A DNA stretch of 11,283 bases from Nitrogeniibacter sp041600915 (GCA_041600915.1 JBFIJC010000099.1:1-11283), one strand, 5' to 3'; positions 1-8,856 are shown, counted from the first letter of the stretch. Notes: generated from the letters alone by a model not told the origin. Made by a program: numbers and translations.

Positions 1-1139
1 GTGGCGACCATGGCTTGCGCCCGCGGCAGATCGGCCCACTCAACCAGCTGGACACCGTACTCGTGCATGGCTTCAGCCGCCTCTGCGACCGGGTCGTGCA
101 CCACCACATCGCAGCCGAAACTTTGCAGCTCACGGATGACGTCGATGACCTTGCTGTTGCGCAGATCGGGGCAGTTTTCCTTGAAGGTCAGACCCAGCAC
201 GATCACCTTGCAGCCCTTGATCGAATGGCCCGCCTGGATCATCTGCTTGACCGTCTGCTCGGCCACGTACTTACCCATGCCGTCATTGATGCGCCGCCCG
301 GCCCGGATCACCTCGGGGTGCAGGCCCAGCATCTCGGCTTTGTGGGTCAGGTAGTAGGGATCGACGCCAATGCAGTGCCCACCCACCAGACCGGGACGGA
401 AAGGCAGGAAGTTCCACTTGGTGCCGGCCGCTTCAAGCACGTCCAGCGTATCGATGCCGACCTCGTGAAAGATCACCGCGAGCTCGTTGATCAAGGCGAT
501 GTTCAGGTCGCGCTGCGTGTTTTCGATGACCTTGGCCGCCTCAGCCACCTTGATGGTGGCCGCCGGATAGACGCCGGCGGTGATCACCGCGCCGTACACT
601 TCCTTGACCTTCTCGAGCGTGGCCGGCGTATCGCCCGACACCACCTTGACGATCTTGGTGACCGTGCGCTCCTTGTCACCCGGGTTGATGCGCTCCGGCG
701 AGTAGCCGACAAAAAAGTCCTGCTTCCACTTGAGACCCGAGGTCTGCTCGAGGATGGGAATGCAGACCTCCTCGGTCGCGCCCGGATACACCGTGCTTTC
801 GTACACGACGATCGCGCCCTTCTTGAGGTACTTGCCCACCGATGCCGAGGATTTTTCGAGCGGCGTGAGATCCGGCTGACGCGCCGCATCCACGGGCGTC
901 GGCACCGCGATGACGATGAAATCCGCTTCGGCGATGACTGCCGGATCGGAATGGCAGCTCAATTGCGTGGCCGCACGCAGATCCTCTGTGCTGACCTCTC
1001 CGGTCGGGTCACGAAAGTCGCGATACGCCGCGACCTTTTCCTTGGAGAGATCAAAACCCAGGGTCTTGAATTTCTTGCCAAACTCTACGGCCAGCGGCAA
1101 TCCGACATAGCCAAGCCCAATCACGGCAACGGTGGTCAC
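1..1139 (-). CDS. tviB: Nucleotide-sugar dehydrogenase, TviB/WbpO type (UDP-GlcNAc/UDP-GalNAc 6-dehydrogenase), 3' end outside window
   Basis: Cytoplasmic NAD-dependent enzyme of the UDP-glucose/GDP-mannose dehydrogenase family. It oxidises C6 of a nucleotide sugar to the uronic acid in two steps. Seen in the translation: an N-terminal Rossmann loop GLGYVGLP (residues 8-15), GYSPERINPGD in the NAD domain, EAAKVIENTQRDLNIAL with the conserved Lys203 and Asn207, the catalytic cysteine in GGHCIGVDPYYL (Cys256), and the start of the C-terminal domain with TFKENCPDLRNS (about 318-329). The reading frame is open for 379 codons. The family is usually about 425 residues, so some 50 residues lie beyond the window. 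The start is GTG at 1139: an in-frame TGA lies 15 bases upstream and GAAGGAA sits 7 bases before it. Wording around the active site resembles Salmonella TviB and Pseudomonas WbpO more than UDP-glucose dehydrogenase, so an N-acetylhexosamine substrate is inferred. It lies 37 bp after prsT and probably belongs to the same operon, supplying sugar for the exopolysaccharide. Confidence 0.93.
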   Translation of the reverse strand, partial: MTTVAVIGLGYVGLPLAVEFGKKFKTLGFDLSKEKVAAYRDFRDPTGEVSTEDLRAATQLSCHSDPAVIAEADFIVIAVPTPVDAARQPDLTPLEKSSASVGKYLKKGAIVVYESTVYPGATEEVCIPILEQTSGLKWKQDFFVGYSPERINPGDKERTVTKIVKVVSGDTPATLEKVKEVYGAVITAGVYPAATIKVAEAAKVIENTQRDLNIALINELAVIFHEVGIDTLDVLEAAGTKWNFLPFRPGLVGGHCIGVDPYYLTHKAEMLGLHPEVIRAGRRINDGMGKYVAEQTVKQMIQAGHSIKGCKVIVLGLTFKENCPDLRNSKVIDVIRELQSFGCDVVVHDPVAEAAEAMHEYGVQLVEWADLPRAQAMVA

Positions 1140-1146
1140 GAATGTA

Positions 1147-1153
1147 TTCCTTC
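1147..1153 (-). promoter_or_regulatory. Ribosome binding site fixing the GTG start of the dehydrogenase
   Basis: GAAGGAA read on the minus strand, 7 bases before GTG at 1139. An in-frame stop directly overlaps this site, so no longer start is possible, and the next in-frame candidates would remove the NAD-binding loop. Confidence 0.75.
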
Positions 1154-1176
1154 AGAAACAGATAATGAATTATGGC

Positions 1177-3966
1177 TCATAGCGTTTTGCGAAGCGTATT
1201 GGCTTCTTCATAGAACCGGCTTCCGACCGGGTATTCGCCGGTCAGCGCATTCAGCACGGCGCGGGCATCGTCCTTGCGCCCGCCTGCGATGTAGGCCTTC
1301 GCCAAATTCAGCGAAATCAGCGCCGACTTCGGCGCCAGCTTGCTTGCCTTCTCGAGCTTCTTGATACCGTCATCAACGCTGCCACCCTCAACCTCGATCA
1401 TCCCGACGGTATCAAGGATCGCAGGGTTTTCCGGCGCCAGCTCGAGCGCACGGCGGCCAAACTCCATGGCCTTGGGATCCTTGTTCTGACTTGCGATCCA
1501 CGCCAGGTTGTTCAGCACCAAGGGCTTGTCCGGCGCCATCTCGTTGAGTTGCTTGTATAGCGTATACGCGGGCACCAGGCGGCCCTGAGTCAGCGCGTAC
1601 TCGGCAATATAGGCAATCATGGCCATATCTTTGGGATTTGCCGCCAGCCAGCTATCGCCCAGCTTGTCAGCCTCCTTGGCATTCTCGGTGCGGGCCAGGG
1701 CCGCGTGCAGCTTGACGGCGGTTTGCGAATTCGGCGTCAGCGCATGCGCCTTGCGGAAGAGCGGCAAGGCCGAGCGCCAGTCGCCTTTCGACACATGGAC
1801 GTCGCCCTCGAAAATATAGCCCAGGCCAGATTCCGGCAATTGCTTCTGGAGATCGCGCGACTTGCTCAGCGCTTCGTCAAAGCGCTTGTCGTCGATCAGG
1901 ATGGAAATCAGGACGCGCTGAACTTCAAACAAATCCTGACGCAAGGACAAGGAGCGTCGCAGGTTCGCTTCTGCACTCTTGGGGTCACGATTCATGAACT
2001 GGGCCCGGCCGAGGTCCATGAGCGCCTCGGCGTTGTCGGGCTCCAGCGAAGCGCGCTTCTGGAACGCCGACACCGCTTGCTGAACATCGCCATTGGCAAT
2101 CTGCGTATGCCCAAGGAGCTTCAAGACGGTCGGATGCTCGGGCGCCATGGTCGCGGCCTCGCGCACCACGACAAGCGCCTCCGTCTTGCGTTGGCTGCGC
2201 AACAGGAAGTCACCGAGCTGAAGCTTGGGCACCAGCAACGTGGGCGCATTGCTCACCGCCTTGCGCAACAGGTCTTCAATCGTCTCAAAACTGCCGCCGG
2301 CGGCCTTTTCAAGCTCCGCCAATGCGAGATACACGTCAGCGCGCGAAGGCGATTTCTCAAGAATGCGCTTATAGATGGCGCGTGCCGAATCGACCTTGCC
2401 ATCGCGGAAATCGAGGCGCGCCAGATTGGTGGCGGCAGGCAAAAAATCGTCCTGAATTTTCAGGGCTTCTTCAAAGGCTTTGCGCGCGCCGGGAATATCC
2501 CCTTTGCCAAGCAAGATGCCGCCGCGCAGGTTTTTGGCCAGCGGATTGTCCGGCATCTTCTGTTCAAGCGTCGCTTGTGCGCTCAAGGCTTCGTCAAACT
2601 TGCGCTCTCGCAAGAGCGCGGTCACACGCGCGAAGTCGGCATAGCCGCCGGTGCTATCCAGATCGCTGGCCTTGCCCAGATCATTCAAACCCTTCTCGAC
2701 CTCGCCCCCGGCAAGCCGGCTGATACCGAGCCGTGTACGCGCACGCGCATCGTCGGGCGCGTTGTCCACCTGTTTGGCAAAAAAGGCCGACGAGCGCTCG
2801 AAGTCGCCCGCCAGCAGGTAGGCCTGCCCGGCCAGGGTGAGCACTTCAGAGGCGTTGCCGTGAGACTCAAGCAAGGGCTGCAGGGCTTCGATCGCGCGCG
2901 CACCATCGCGCTGCGCCAGGTAGGACATCACCAGCAAGCGACGGGCGACCGGATTTGAGTGATTGGCCTCTAGCACCTTGTTGAGGTTGACCTGCGCCTG
3001 CAGCTGGTCATCCAGCCGGTAGAAGATCGAGCCGGCCAGCAAGCGGCCGGGCAGATACGTCGGTGCCGATTTAATGACTTCCTGGATGCCGTCGCGCGCC
3101 TGCGTCAGGCGATCTTCCAGGAAATCAACATAGGCCTGCAGGTATGTCACCACAGGCGACGCACCGATCACCGTTTTCATCTCAGCCAGTTGCGCTTTGC
3201 CGTCATCAAGACGCTGCGTCTGGAGCAATGTATTTACCAGCGCAAACCGGTAGTTGGCATCTTTGGGCTTGAGCGCGATCGCCTTCTTCAGCGCAGCCAG
3301 GCCATCGTCAAGCTTTCTGAGCGCAAACAGGATCTCGGCCTGCGTGGCGTGCGCTTCGGGCACGTCCGGCGTCTTCGCCAGCACCTCGTCAATGGCCTTG
3401 AGCGCCGCCTCATACTTGGCGTCGAGCGCCAGCACGCGAACCAGACCCACGCTGGCCAGCGTGTTGTCCGGGTTGGCTTTCAGCGCCTCCTGATAATCAC
3501 GCACCGCTTCGTCCCGGTTCGTGCCAATCTGCGCATCACCCAGCACCGTCAGCAGGTCGGACAAGGCCTTGGGGTCTTTCAACGCCGTGCCGGTATAGGT
3601 CCGGATGACTTCCTCGCGCTGGCCTTGGCGCACCAGCGCCCGCGCCAGCATCGGCGTCACCTGCGATTCGTCGTAACCGAGACGAAGGGCGAGTTGCAGC
3701 TCCTTGACGGCCCCCGCCATGTCGTCCTGAGCGTAATAGACCTTGCCCAGGAGATAGCGCGCCTCGGGGAAATCGGGTTTTTCCTGCAAGGCGTTCTTGA
3801 GTTGAATGACCGCGGCGTTGGCATCATTTTTATCAAGATAAGACCGCGCCGACGCGACCATTTCGTCGGGATTGGCGCCGCACCCGGCAAGCAAGGCTGC
3901 GGTGACCAACAAGGTCATCAGACGACTGGGCCGAACGCGGCTCGACTGGATATGCGGCAAAGGCAC
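1177..3966 (-). CDS. prsT: PEP-CTERM system TPR-repeat lipoprotein PrsT
   Basis: A 929-residue TPR protein matching in size and context the PrsT family of exosortase-linked exopolysaccharide loci. The N-terminus is a lipoprotein signal: basic residues at 10-15, a hydrophobic stretch, then the lipobox LLAGC with the acylated cysteine at Cys29. Residue +2 after this Cys is Gly, not Asp, so by the E. coli Lol rule it should go to the outer membrane, facing the periplasm. From about residue 35 to the end the protein is helical TPR-like repeats, recognisable by recurring patterns such as A..LLGKVYY...D...A...L..AL and by DNTLASVGLVRVL-type helix pairs. No enzymatic domain is visible. The start is GTG at 3966, supported by AAGGAGG 7 bases upstream. 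A later Met (residue 17) would leave only a minimal n-region. The gap to prsR is 2 bp, so translation is probably coupled. The role is inferred as a scaffold for polymer export or PEP-CTERM protein handling and is not established. Confidence is high for the family and low for mechanism. Confidence 0.92.
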   Translation of the reverse strand: MPLPHIQSSRVRPSRLMTLLVTAALLAGCGANPDEMVASARSYLDKNDANAAVIQLKNALQEKPDFPEARYLLGKVYYAQDDMAGAVKELQLALRLGYDESQVTPMLARALVRQGQREEVIRTYTGTALKDPKALSDLLTVLGDAQIGTNRDEAVRDYQEALKANPDNTLASVGLVRVLALDAKYEAALKAIDEVLAKTPDVPEAHATQAEILFALRKLDDGLAALKKAIALKPKDANYRFALVNTLLQTQRLDDGKAQLAEMKTVIGASPVVTYLQAYVDFLEDRLTQARDGIQEVIKSAPTYLPGRLLAGSIFYRLDDQLQAQVNLNKVLEANHSNPVARRLLVMSYLAQRDGARAIEALQPLLESHGNASEVLTLAGQAYLLAGDFERSSAFFAKQVDNAPDDARARTRLGISRLAGGEVEKGLNDLGKASDLDSTGGYADFARVTALLRERKFDEALSAQATLEQKMPDNPLAKNLRGGILLGKGDIPGARKAFEEALKIQDDFLPAATNLARLDFRDGKVDSARAIYKRILEKSPSRADVYLALAELEKAAGGSFETIEDLLRKAVSNAPTLLVPKLQLGDFLLRSQRKTEALVVVREAATMAPEHPTVLKLLGHTQIANGDVQQAVSAFQKRASLEPDNAEALMDLGRAQFMNRDPKSAEANLRRSLSLRQDLFEVQRVLISILIDDKRFDEALSKSRDLQKQLPESGLGYIFEGDVHVSKGDWRSALPLFRKAHALTPNSQTAVKLHAALARTENAKEADKLGDSWLAANPKDMAMIAYIAEYALTQGRLVPAYTLYKQLNEMAPDKPLVLNNLAWIASQNKDPKAMEFGRRALELAPENPAILDTVGMIEVEGGSVDDGIKKLEKASKLAPKSALISLNLAKAYIAGGRKDDARAVLNALTGEYPVGSRFYEEANTLRKTL

Positions 3967-3968
3967 GA

Positions 3969-5330
3969 TCAGGCCTCCTTTTTGATTCCGTAGCGGTTCA
4001 TCAGGTCGTACAGCGTTGGCCGGCTGACGCCGAGGACCTCTGCCGCACGTGCAATATTTCCGTTAACGCGTGACAACACCTTGGTCACGGCCAAGCGCTC
4101 TGCCGTCTCGCGAACCTGGCGTAAATTCAGTACATCCAAGGCTTCTTCAACCGTATCCAGCCCCAGGTCGTCGGCGACAACGCGGTTGCCGTCCGCCATG
4201 ATGACAGCGCGCTTCACGCAGTTTTCGAGCTCGCGTACGTTGCCCGGCCAAGGTTGCGCCTCGATCGCGGCAATGGCATCGTCGGTCAGGCGCATGCTGC
4301 CTCGCCCGTTTTCATCGGCGAAACGCTGAACGAAAGCATGGGCGAGCAGGCTGGCATCACCCGGACGATCGCGCAGCGGCGGAATCTCGATCACGATCTC
4401 GGCCAGTCGATAGTAGAGATCCTCGCGGAATCGCCCTTCTTCGATCAAGCGTTTGAGGTCCTGGTGCGTTGCGCACACGACGCGCACATCCACCGGAATT
4501 TCGCTGCGCCCACCAATGCGCTCAATGACCCGCTCCTGCAAAAAGCGCAGCAGCTTGGCCTGCAGCGGCATGGGCAAATCGCCGATTTCATCGAGGAACA
4601 GCGTCCCCTTGTCGGCCGTTTCGATCTTGCCCTGCGTTTGTTTGACGGCGCCCGTGAAAGCGCCCTTCTCGTGACCGAACAACTCGGCTTCGAGCAAGGC
4701 GTCGGGAATGGCGGCGCAATTGATGGCCACAAACCGCTGCTTGGCGCGGGACGACAGGGAATGCAGTCCCCGCGCAATGACTTCCTTGCCGGTGCCACTT
4801 TCCCCGAGCAGCGTCACCGTCACATTATTGGCCGACGCCACCTTTTCGACAGTGCGGCACACTTTCAGCATGCCGGCGTCACGCGTGAGCATGCCGCTCA
4901 GCGGCGAGCCCCGCTCTTCCTGCAGACGGACATTTTCACGCTGCAAATCGTAGAGCCGGAACGCACGGTCGATCGTGAGCGTCAGAAACTCGGGCTCGAA
5001 GGGCTTGGCGAAGAAGTCGTAGGCGCCCAAGCCAATGGCACGGACCGCATTCTCGCGGTCGTGCTGACCGGTCAGCACGACCACTTTGGTGTCGGGCGCC
5101 AAGGCGAGCATTTCCTGCAGCAACTGAAAGCCTTCGCTGACACCATCCGGGTCGGGCGGCAAACCGAGATCCATGGTCACAACCGGTGGCTCATGCCGCC
5201 GCAACTGAGCGATGGCACTCTCGCGATCGCTGGCCAGAACGGTTTCGTAGTCGCCAAACGCCCAGCGCATCTGCTTTTGCAGCGCCGGGTCATCCTCAAC
5301 CACCATCAGGGTGCGTTGCTTCTCGGTCAT
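3969..5330 (-). CDS. prsR: PEP-CTERM-box response regulator, sigma-54 activator PrsR
   Basis: A 453-residue NtrC-type response regulator. The receiver domain (about 5-125) has the acidic pair Asp13/Asp14, the phosphoacceptor Asp54 (VTMDLGLP), Thr87 and Lys109. The AAA+ domain (about 147-380) has Walker A GESGTGKE at 176-183, the sigma-54-contacting GAFTGA loop at 223-228 and Walker B TLFLDE at 243-248, followed by WPGNVRELE. A Fis-type helix-turn-helix occupies about 424-446. All residues needed for phosphorylation, ATP hydrolysis and contact with RNA polymerase-sigma-54 are present, so it should be an active activator. The ATG start overlaps the prsK stop (ATGA). The Shine-Dalgarno is poor, consistent with translational coupling to the kinase. 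The family assignment to PrsR rather than another NtrC paralogue rests on its place between prsK and prsT. Known PrsR proteins are thought to control exopolysaccharide and PEP-CTERM genes with RpoN. Targets here are inferred. Confidence 0.95.
   Translation of the reverse strand: MTEKQRTLMVVEDDPALQKQMRWAFGDYETVLASDRESAIAQLRRHEPPVVTMDLGLPPDPDGVSEGFQLLQEMLALAPDTKVVVLTGQHDRENAVRAIGLGAYDFFAKPFEPEFLTLTIDRAFRLYDLQRENVRLQEERGSPLSGMLTRDAGMLKVCRTVEKVASANNVTVTLLGESGTGKEVIARGLHSLSSRAKQRFVAINCAAIPDALLEAELFGHEKGAFTGAVKQTQGKIETADKGTLFLDEIGDLPMPLQAKLLRFLQERVIERIGGRSEIPVDVRVVCATHQDLKRLIEEGRFREDLYYRLAEIVIEIPPLRDRPGDASLLAHAFVQRFADENGRGSMRLTDDAIAAIEAQPWPGNVRELENCVKRAVIMADGNRVVADDLGLDTVEEALDVLNLRQVRETAERLAVTKVLSRVNGNIARAAEVLGVSRPTLYDLMNRYGIKKEA
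3974..3980 (-). promoter_or_regulatory. Strong ribosome binding site of prsT inside the end of prsR
   Basis: AAGGAGG on the minus strand, an almost perfect Shine-Dalgarno sequence, 7 bases before the GTG at 3966. It lies within the last codons of prsR. It decides the GTG start over the internal ATG at 3918 and suggests prsT is translated at a high rate relative to prsR, which lacks a clear site. Confidence 0.8.
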
Positions 5331-7417
5331 GGTTCTGAGTCTGAATGAGCTAGGGCCTCCGCAGCGGCCTCTGGCCGCGGAAGTGCCGGTAGCGTGAGTT
5401 GCATGGTGGTGCCGACACCGGGGGTACTCTCGACCCGGATATCTCCGCCCAACTCTCGCAGATATTGTCGCGCCTCGAAAACGCCAATTCCCATGCCACT
5501 GGCCTTGGTTGTCTGAAACGGCCGGAACAGCTGGTCGCGAACAAACTCGGGCGCCATGCCGCTGCCGTTATCCCTGACTTCAATCAGCGCACGGGCTTCA
5601 TCGAGACGACGAAGACATGCCGTTACCATACCATCGTCCTTGGTGGCGTCGAGGGCATTTTGCACGATATGCCCCACGACACGCTCAAGTCGCTCGGCAT
5701 TGGCAAGCACGAAAATGTTCGCATCTTCGATGTCCAGCGAAACCGCCGGCTGCAAGTGCATTCTATGCTTGCGAATCCTTTCCAGCATCTGCGCCAGATC
5801 GACCTGACGATCACGCTCGATCGCGGTCTTTTTCTGCAGCTGCTGCATCAGATCGCGCATCTTCTGCTCAACATGCGCGACCGTCTCGAGCATGTCCGCC
5901 TGAAACTCGGGGTTGTCCTTGTGACGCTCGGCATTCTTGAGCATCAGCGACAACTGCGCGACAAGATTTTTCAGGTCGTGCACCACGAAGGCCGACATGC
6001 GATTGAACGCATCGAACTTGCGCGCCTCGATCAAGGCCTCGGCGGCCTGCATGCGGGCCAGATAGCTTGCCGCCTGACGCTGAGCACTCTTGAGCAAGTC
6101 GAGCACTTCCCAGTTGATATCGACCGGCGTGCGCGGAGCCAGCAAAACCACGAAGCCGATCAGCGTTTCGCCGGCGGTCAGCGGCACCACCAACCAGCCG
6201 TCATCCACTTCCGACAGCCAGCGTGGCGGCGTGAGATTGCCATAGGTCTTGGGGCGCATTCGGTACTCTTCCAGATTGAAGACCCAGCCCTCTTCCGCCA
6301 GAAAGCGGCACAAGGCGCCATCGGCCGACTCCTCGATCAAAGACTCTCCCATGTTGAGCCGCGAGCGCATCACGAAACGACCATGGCCGTCGTCGAGCCA
6401 CAGACCGCCGCCCGGACTCTCGACCAGATCGGCCAGGGCACGAATCGTGGTCTGCCCAAGATCCTGATGATCTCCCTGCATCGATAAGGCCCGGGTGAAC
6501 TTCAGCCATTCGATGCGATAGTCGTAGCGATACGGGAACAGGTGCTTGTTGAGCCAGACCCGCAAGCGCGCGCGCTGCGTGCCGGACACCGCGACAACGC
6601 CCAGCAGCAACAACGCGGCGAAGAACAATGTGACCTGAAGCGCCCGCCCCCAGTCCCCGCCGAAGTAGCGCACGTAATAGCCCGCTGCCGCGACCAGCAA
6701 AAGATACAGGCCGGACGCCGCCAGGGCCGTCGAGTGAAACACCATCTCCCGCGATACCGACAGTCGGATCGCCCAGCCCGGCACCCGCGATGCCGAAATG
6801 GCGATCAGGGGCAGGACCAGCGCATGCGCCAGACCGCGAATACTCCAGATGTCGCGATCAATCGCGCCAAACAGGAAGGCGTCAGCAAACAGGTAGAGGT
6901 CGAAGACCGCAGACGCGGCCATGGCCAGGCAGAATGGCTTGAGCCCCCAGCGGGACGCCGACGGCAACAAGCGATAGAGCTGCTCGACCAGCACCAGCGC
7001 ATACACCGCCGCAACAAGGTGGAGAAAGATCAGCGCGCGCTGAGGATCGAGCGGCCAGGGCAGGTTCAGCACGGTCATCAGCGCCGTGAGCAAGCGCAGC
7101 GCCACTACCGCGACCGCCACCCGCGCCGGCCAGGTCCGGCGACTACCGTCGATCTGGTGGATCAAGCCGATTACGAAAGCGAGCCAGGCTGCGTCACGCG
7201 CAACGGCCAGCAAGACGGCAAGGACGCCGGCAAACGCGAGGCCGGAAATCATCGCGGCATTGGCCACGCACCAGGCGGCACTGACGCCGACCGCCAGCAG
7301 TAAACGGCCACCGGCGCCCTGTCCACGCCAGGCCGCCGCGAGATACACACCAAACAGCCCAAACGCCGCAGCAGCCAAGGCATAGCCCCAGACTGCCACG
7401 CTCGTCAGCTCAAGCAT
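5327..7417 (-). CDS. prsK: PEP-CTERM system membrane histidine kinase PrsK
   Basis: A 696-residue sensor kinase, expected at the inner membrane and paired with PrsR. The first roughly 280 residues hold about eight hydrophobic segments separated by short loops, with no large periplasmic sensor domain. A GAF-like region follows (about 300-455). The dimerisation/phosphoacceptor segment contains AFVVHDLKNLVAQLS with the likely phosphorylated His480. The ATPase domain carries the N box (HIVQNALDAT, Asn587), the G1 box DNGSGM (616-621), the F box FRPFQTTK and the G2 box GMGIGV (641-646), so catalysis looks intact. The ATG at 7417 has AAGGTG about 7 bases upstream. The stop overlaps the prsR start, so the two are made together. 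The gene lies 47 bp after the sugar transferase, with no terminator seen between them. The many membrane segments suggest it senses a membrane or transport state, but no ligand can be read from the sequence. Confidence 0.95.
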   Translation of the reverse strand: MLELTSVAVWGYALAAAAFGLFGVYLAAAWRGQGAGGRLLLAVGVSAAWCVANAAMISGLAFAGVLAVLLAVARDAAWLAFVIGLIHQIDGSRRTWPARVAVAVVALRLLTALMTVLNLPWPLDPQRALIFLHLVAAVYALVLVEQLYRLLPSASRWGLKPFCLAMAASAVFDLYLFADAFLFGAIDRDIWSIRGLAHALVLPLIAISASRVPGWAIRLSVSREMVFHSTALAASGLYLLLVAAAGYYVRYFGGDWGRALQVTLFFAALLLLGVVAVSGTQRARLRVWLNKHLFPYRYDYRIEWLKFTRALSMQGDHQDLGQTTIRALADLVESPGGGLWLDDGHGRFVMRSRLNMGESLIEESADGALCRFLAEEGWVFNLEEYRMRPKTYGNLTPPRWLSEVDDGWLVVPLTAGETLIGFVVLLAPRTPVDINWEVLDLLKSAQRQAASYLARMQAAEALIEARKFDAFNRMSAFVVHDLKNLVAQLSLMLKNAERHKDNPEFQADMLETVAHVEQKMRDLMQQLQKKTAIERDRQVDLAQMLERIRKHRMHLQPAVSLDIEDANIFVLANAERLERVVGHIVQNALDATKDDGMVTACLRRLDEARALIEVRDNGSGMAPEFVRDQLFRPFQTTKASGMGIGVFEARQYLRELGGDIRVESTPGVGTTMQLTLPALPRPEAAAEALAHSDSEP

Positions 7418-7464
7418 CTCAAATCACCTTGGCCAGACATTCGGCCGGAAGAATCAGAAGCGCC

Positions 7465-8850
7465 TTACTGCGCACCTTCGCCGGTCAGCACGACGCGCAC
7501 GGTTTCGGCGAGGACAACGATGTCCAGCAGCAGCGTGTGGTTCTTGACGTAATACAGATCGTACTGGAGTTTCTGCACGGCATCATCTACCGACGCGCCG
7601 TATTGATAACGGACCTGCGCCCATCCGGTCACGCCGGGCTTCACACAGTGGCGCACCGCATAGAACGGAATCTCTGCTGTCAGCTGATCGACAAAGAACG
7701 GCCGTTCCGGACGAGGGCCAACCAGACTCATTTCGCCCAGGAAAACATTGAACAGCTGCGGCAGTTCATCAATACGCAGCTTGCGGATGAACCGTCCCGT
7801 CCGGGTCACGCGAGAGTCGTTTGACTGCGCCCACCGCGGCTTGCCGTCTTTTTCTGCGTCGGTGCCCATGCTGCGGAACTTGATGACCTTGAACTGACGA
7901 CCGTTCTGGCCGACACGCAGCTGGCGATAGAACACCGGGCCACCGTCTTCGAGCAGGATGAACAGCGCTGCCAGCAGCATCACCGGCAAGGCGAGAATCA
8001 ACAACACCAGGGACGCGGCCAGATCGAAGCAGCGCTTGACCAAACTGCGGAAAAACCCCTGACGGAATCCGTCGCCGAAAATCAGCCAGCTGGCTTTCAA
8101 TGTGTCGATGCGCACCTGACCACGTACGCGCTCGTAAAAGGTCGACAAATCATAGACCTTGACGCCGCGCATCTTGCAGTCGAGCAACTCGCGCAGGGGC
8201 AGCACACCGCCTCGACGCTCGCGTACCGCGACGATGACCTCATTCACTCCGAGCTGATCGACCACGTCGACTACCGCACCGCGGTTACTCAGCACCTGGT
8301 CAGGCGCAACAGCCAGTTCGTCGTCGTCACCCGCCGGCAAGAAACCGACAAAGCGGAGCCCACGGGACGCCGGATCGCGCAGCACGCGCTCCACGGACTC
8401 CGCTTCGCTACCCGTACCCAGCACCAGCACCCGGCGGGACATGAAAGCCCCAAGACGCCCACGATTGGCAAACCCGCGCATCACCAAGATCAACCCCAGC
8501 AAGAGGATCACAGACACTTCGGCCGCCTCGGAGGCAAACTCCCCCCAGGGCAACACCCGAAACACGCCATAGGCCACCGGGATGCTGACAACAACGCCGA
8601 CCAGCACACGCGCAATCACATCTTTCAGCTGCTGCCCGGCAAACGGCCGATAGAAACCGGTGAGGGTATTGAGCACGACCATGGCAATCGCGAACAACAG
8701 CGCCGACGGCAGAATCATACGCCATGACTCGAGGCCGACATCGGGCTGCAACACAATGGCGATAACGACCCCCGCAAACAGCAGGAGGGCATCAAAGATG
8801 ATTTGATACAAGGTCGTCGCGGGGAAATAGTGGCTGAACACTTTGAGCAT
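7465..8850 (-). CDS. epsB: PEP-CTERM-associated polyprenyl-phosphate sugar-1-phosphate transferase (EpsB type)
   Basis: A 461-residue membrane glycosyltransferase that should move a sugar-1-phosphate from a UDP-sugar to undecaprenyl phosphate, the first step of repeat-unit assembly. Four membrane segments (about 13-34, 43-66, 78-100, 112-128) are followed by a cytoplasmic Rossmann-like domain starting VLVLGTGSEAE (141-151), a fifth hydrophobic segment (274-300), and the bacterial sugar transferase domain. The latter shows KRCFDL (about 272), KFRSM (324-328), DELPQLFNV, GEMSLVGPRPERP (to 384) and YDLYYVKNHTLLLDI (430-444). The start chosen is ATG at 8850 because GGAGAGGA lies 6 bases upstream and the protein then begins MLKVFSHYF, as is usual for the family. 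A longer open frame reaches 8976 but its extra 42 residues look non-coding and cover the promoter region. It is the first gene of the operon with prsK, prsR and prsT, which marks it as the exosortase-linked subtype. The sugar substrate is not predictable. Confidence 0.93.
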   Translation of the reverse strand: MLKVFSHYFPATTLYQIIFDALLLFAGVVIAIVLQPDVGLESWRMILPSALLFAIAMVVLNTLTGFYRPFAGQQLKDVIARVLVGVVVSIPVAYGVFRVLPWGEFASEAAEVSVILLLGLILVMRGFANRGRLGAFMSRRVLVLGTGSEAESVERVLRDPASRGLRFVGFLPAGDDDELAVAPDQVLSNRGAVVDVVDQLGVNEVIVAVRERRGGVLPLRELLDCKMRGVKVYDLSTFYERVRGQVRIDTLKASWLIFGDGFRQGFFRSLVKRCFDLAASLVLLILALPVMLLAALFILLEDGGPVFYRQLRVGQNGRQFKVIKFRSMGTDAEKDGKPRWAQSNDSRVTRTGRFIRKLRIDELPQLFNVFLGEMSLVGPRPERPFFVDQLTAEIPFYAVRHCVKPGVTGWAQVRYQYGASVDDAVQKLQYDLYYVKNHTLLLDIVVLAETVRVVLTGEGAQ

Positions 8851-8856
8851 GATTCG

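Noticed and set aside
1162..1173. AT-rich palindrome ATAAT-GA-ATTAT with a CATAAT -10-like hexamer between prsT and the dehydrogenase
   Set aside because: No matching -35 was found at a usable distance, the gap is only 37 bp, and a short AT-rich palindrome is weak evidence. The dehydrogenase is more simply read as part of the operon.
15..1364. Long plus-strand open frame of about 449 codons, and similar plus-strand frames over 1705-2958, 4254-5348, 5399-6487 and 9090-10043
   Set aside because: They are antisense to well-recognised minus-strand genes, have no recognisable domains, are rich in His, Arg and Gln as expected for GC-biased antisense frames, and have no consistent ribosome binding sites.
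7418..7464. 47-bp gap between the sugar transferase and prsK as a separate promoter or terminator
   Set aside because: Only a weak GGCC-containing inverted repeat is present, with no T-run and no convincing promoter hexamers. Continuous transcription is more likely.
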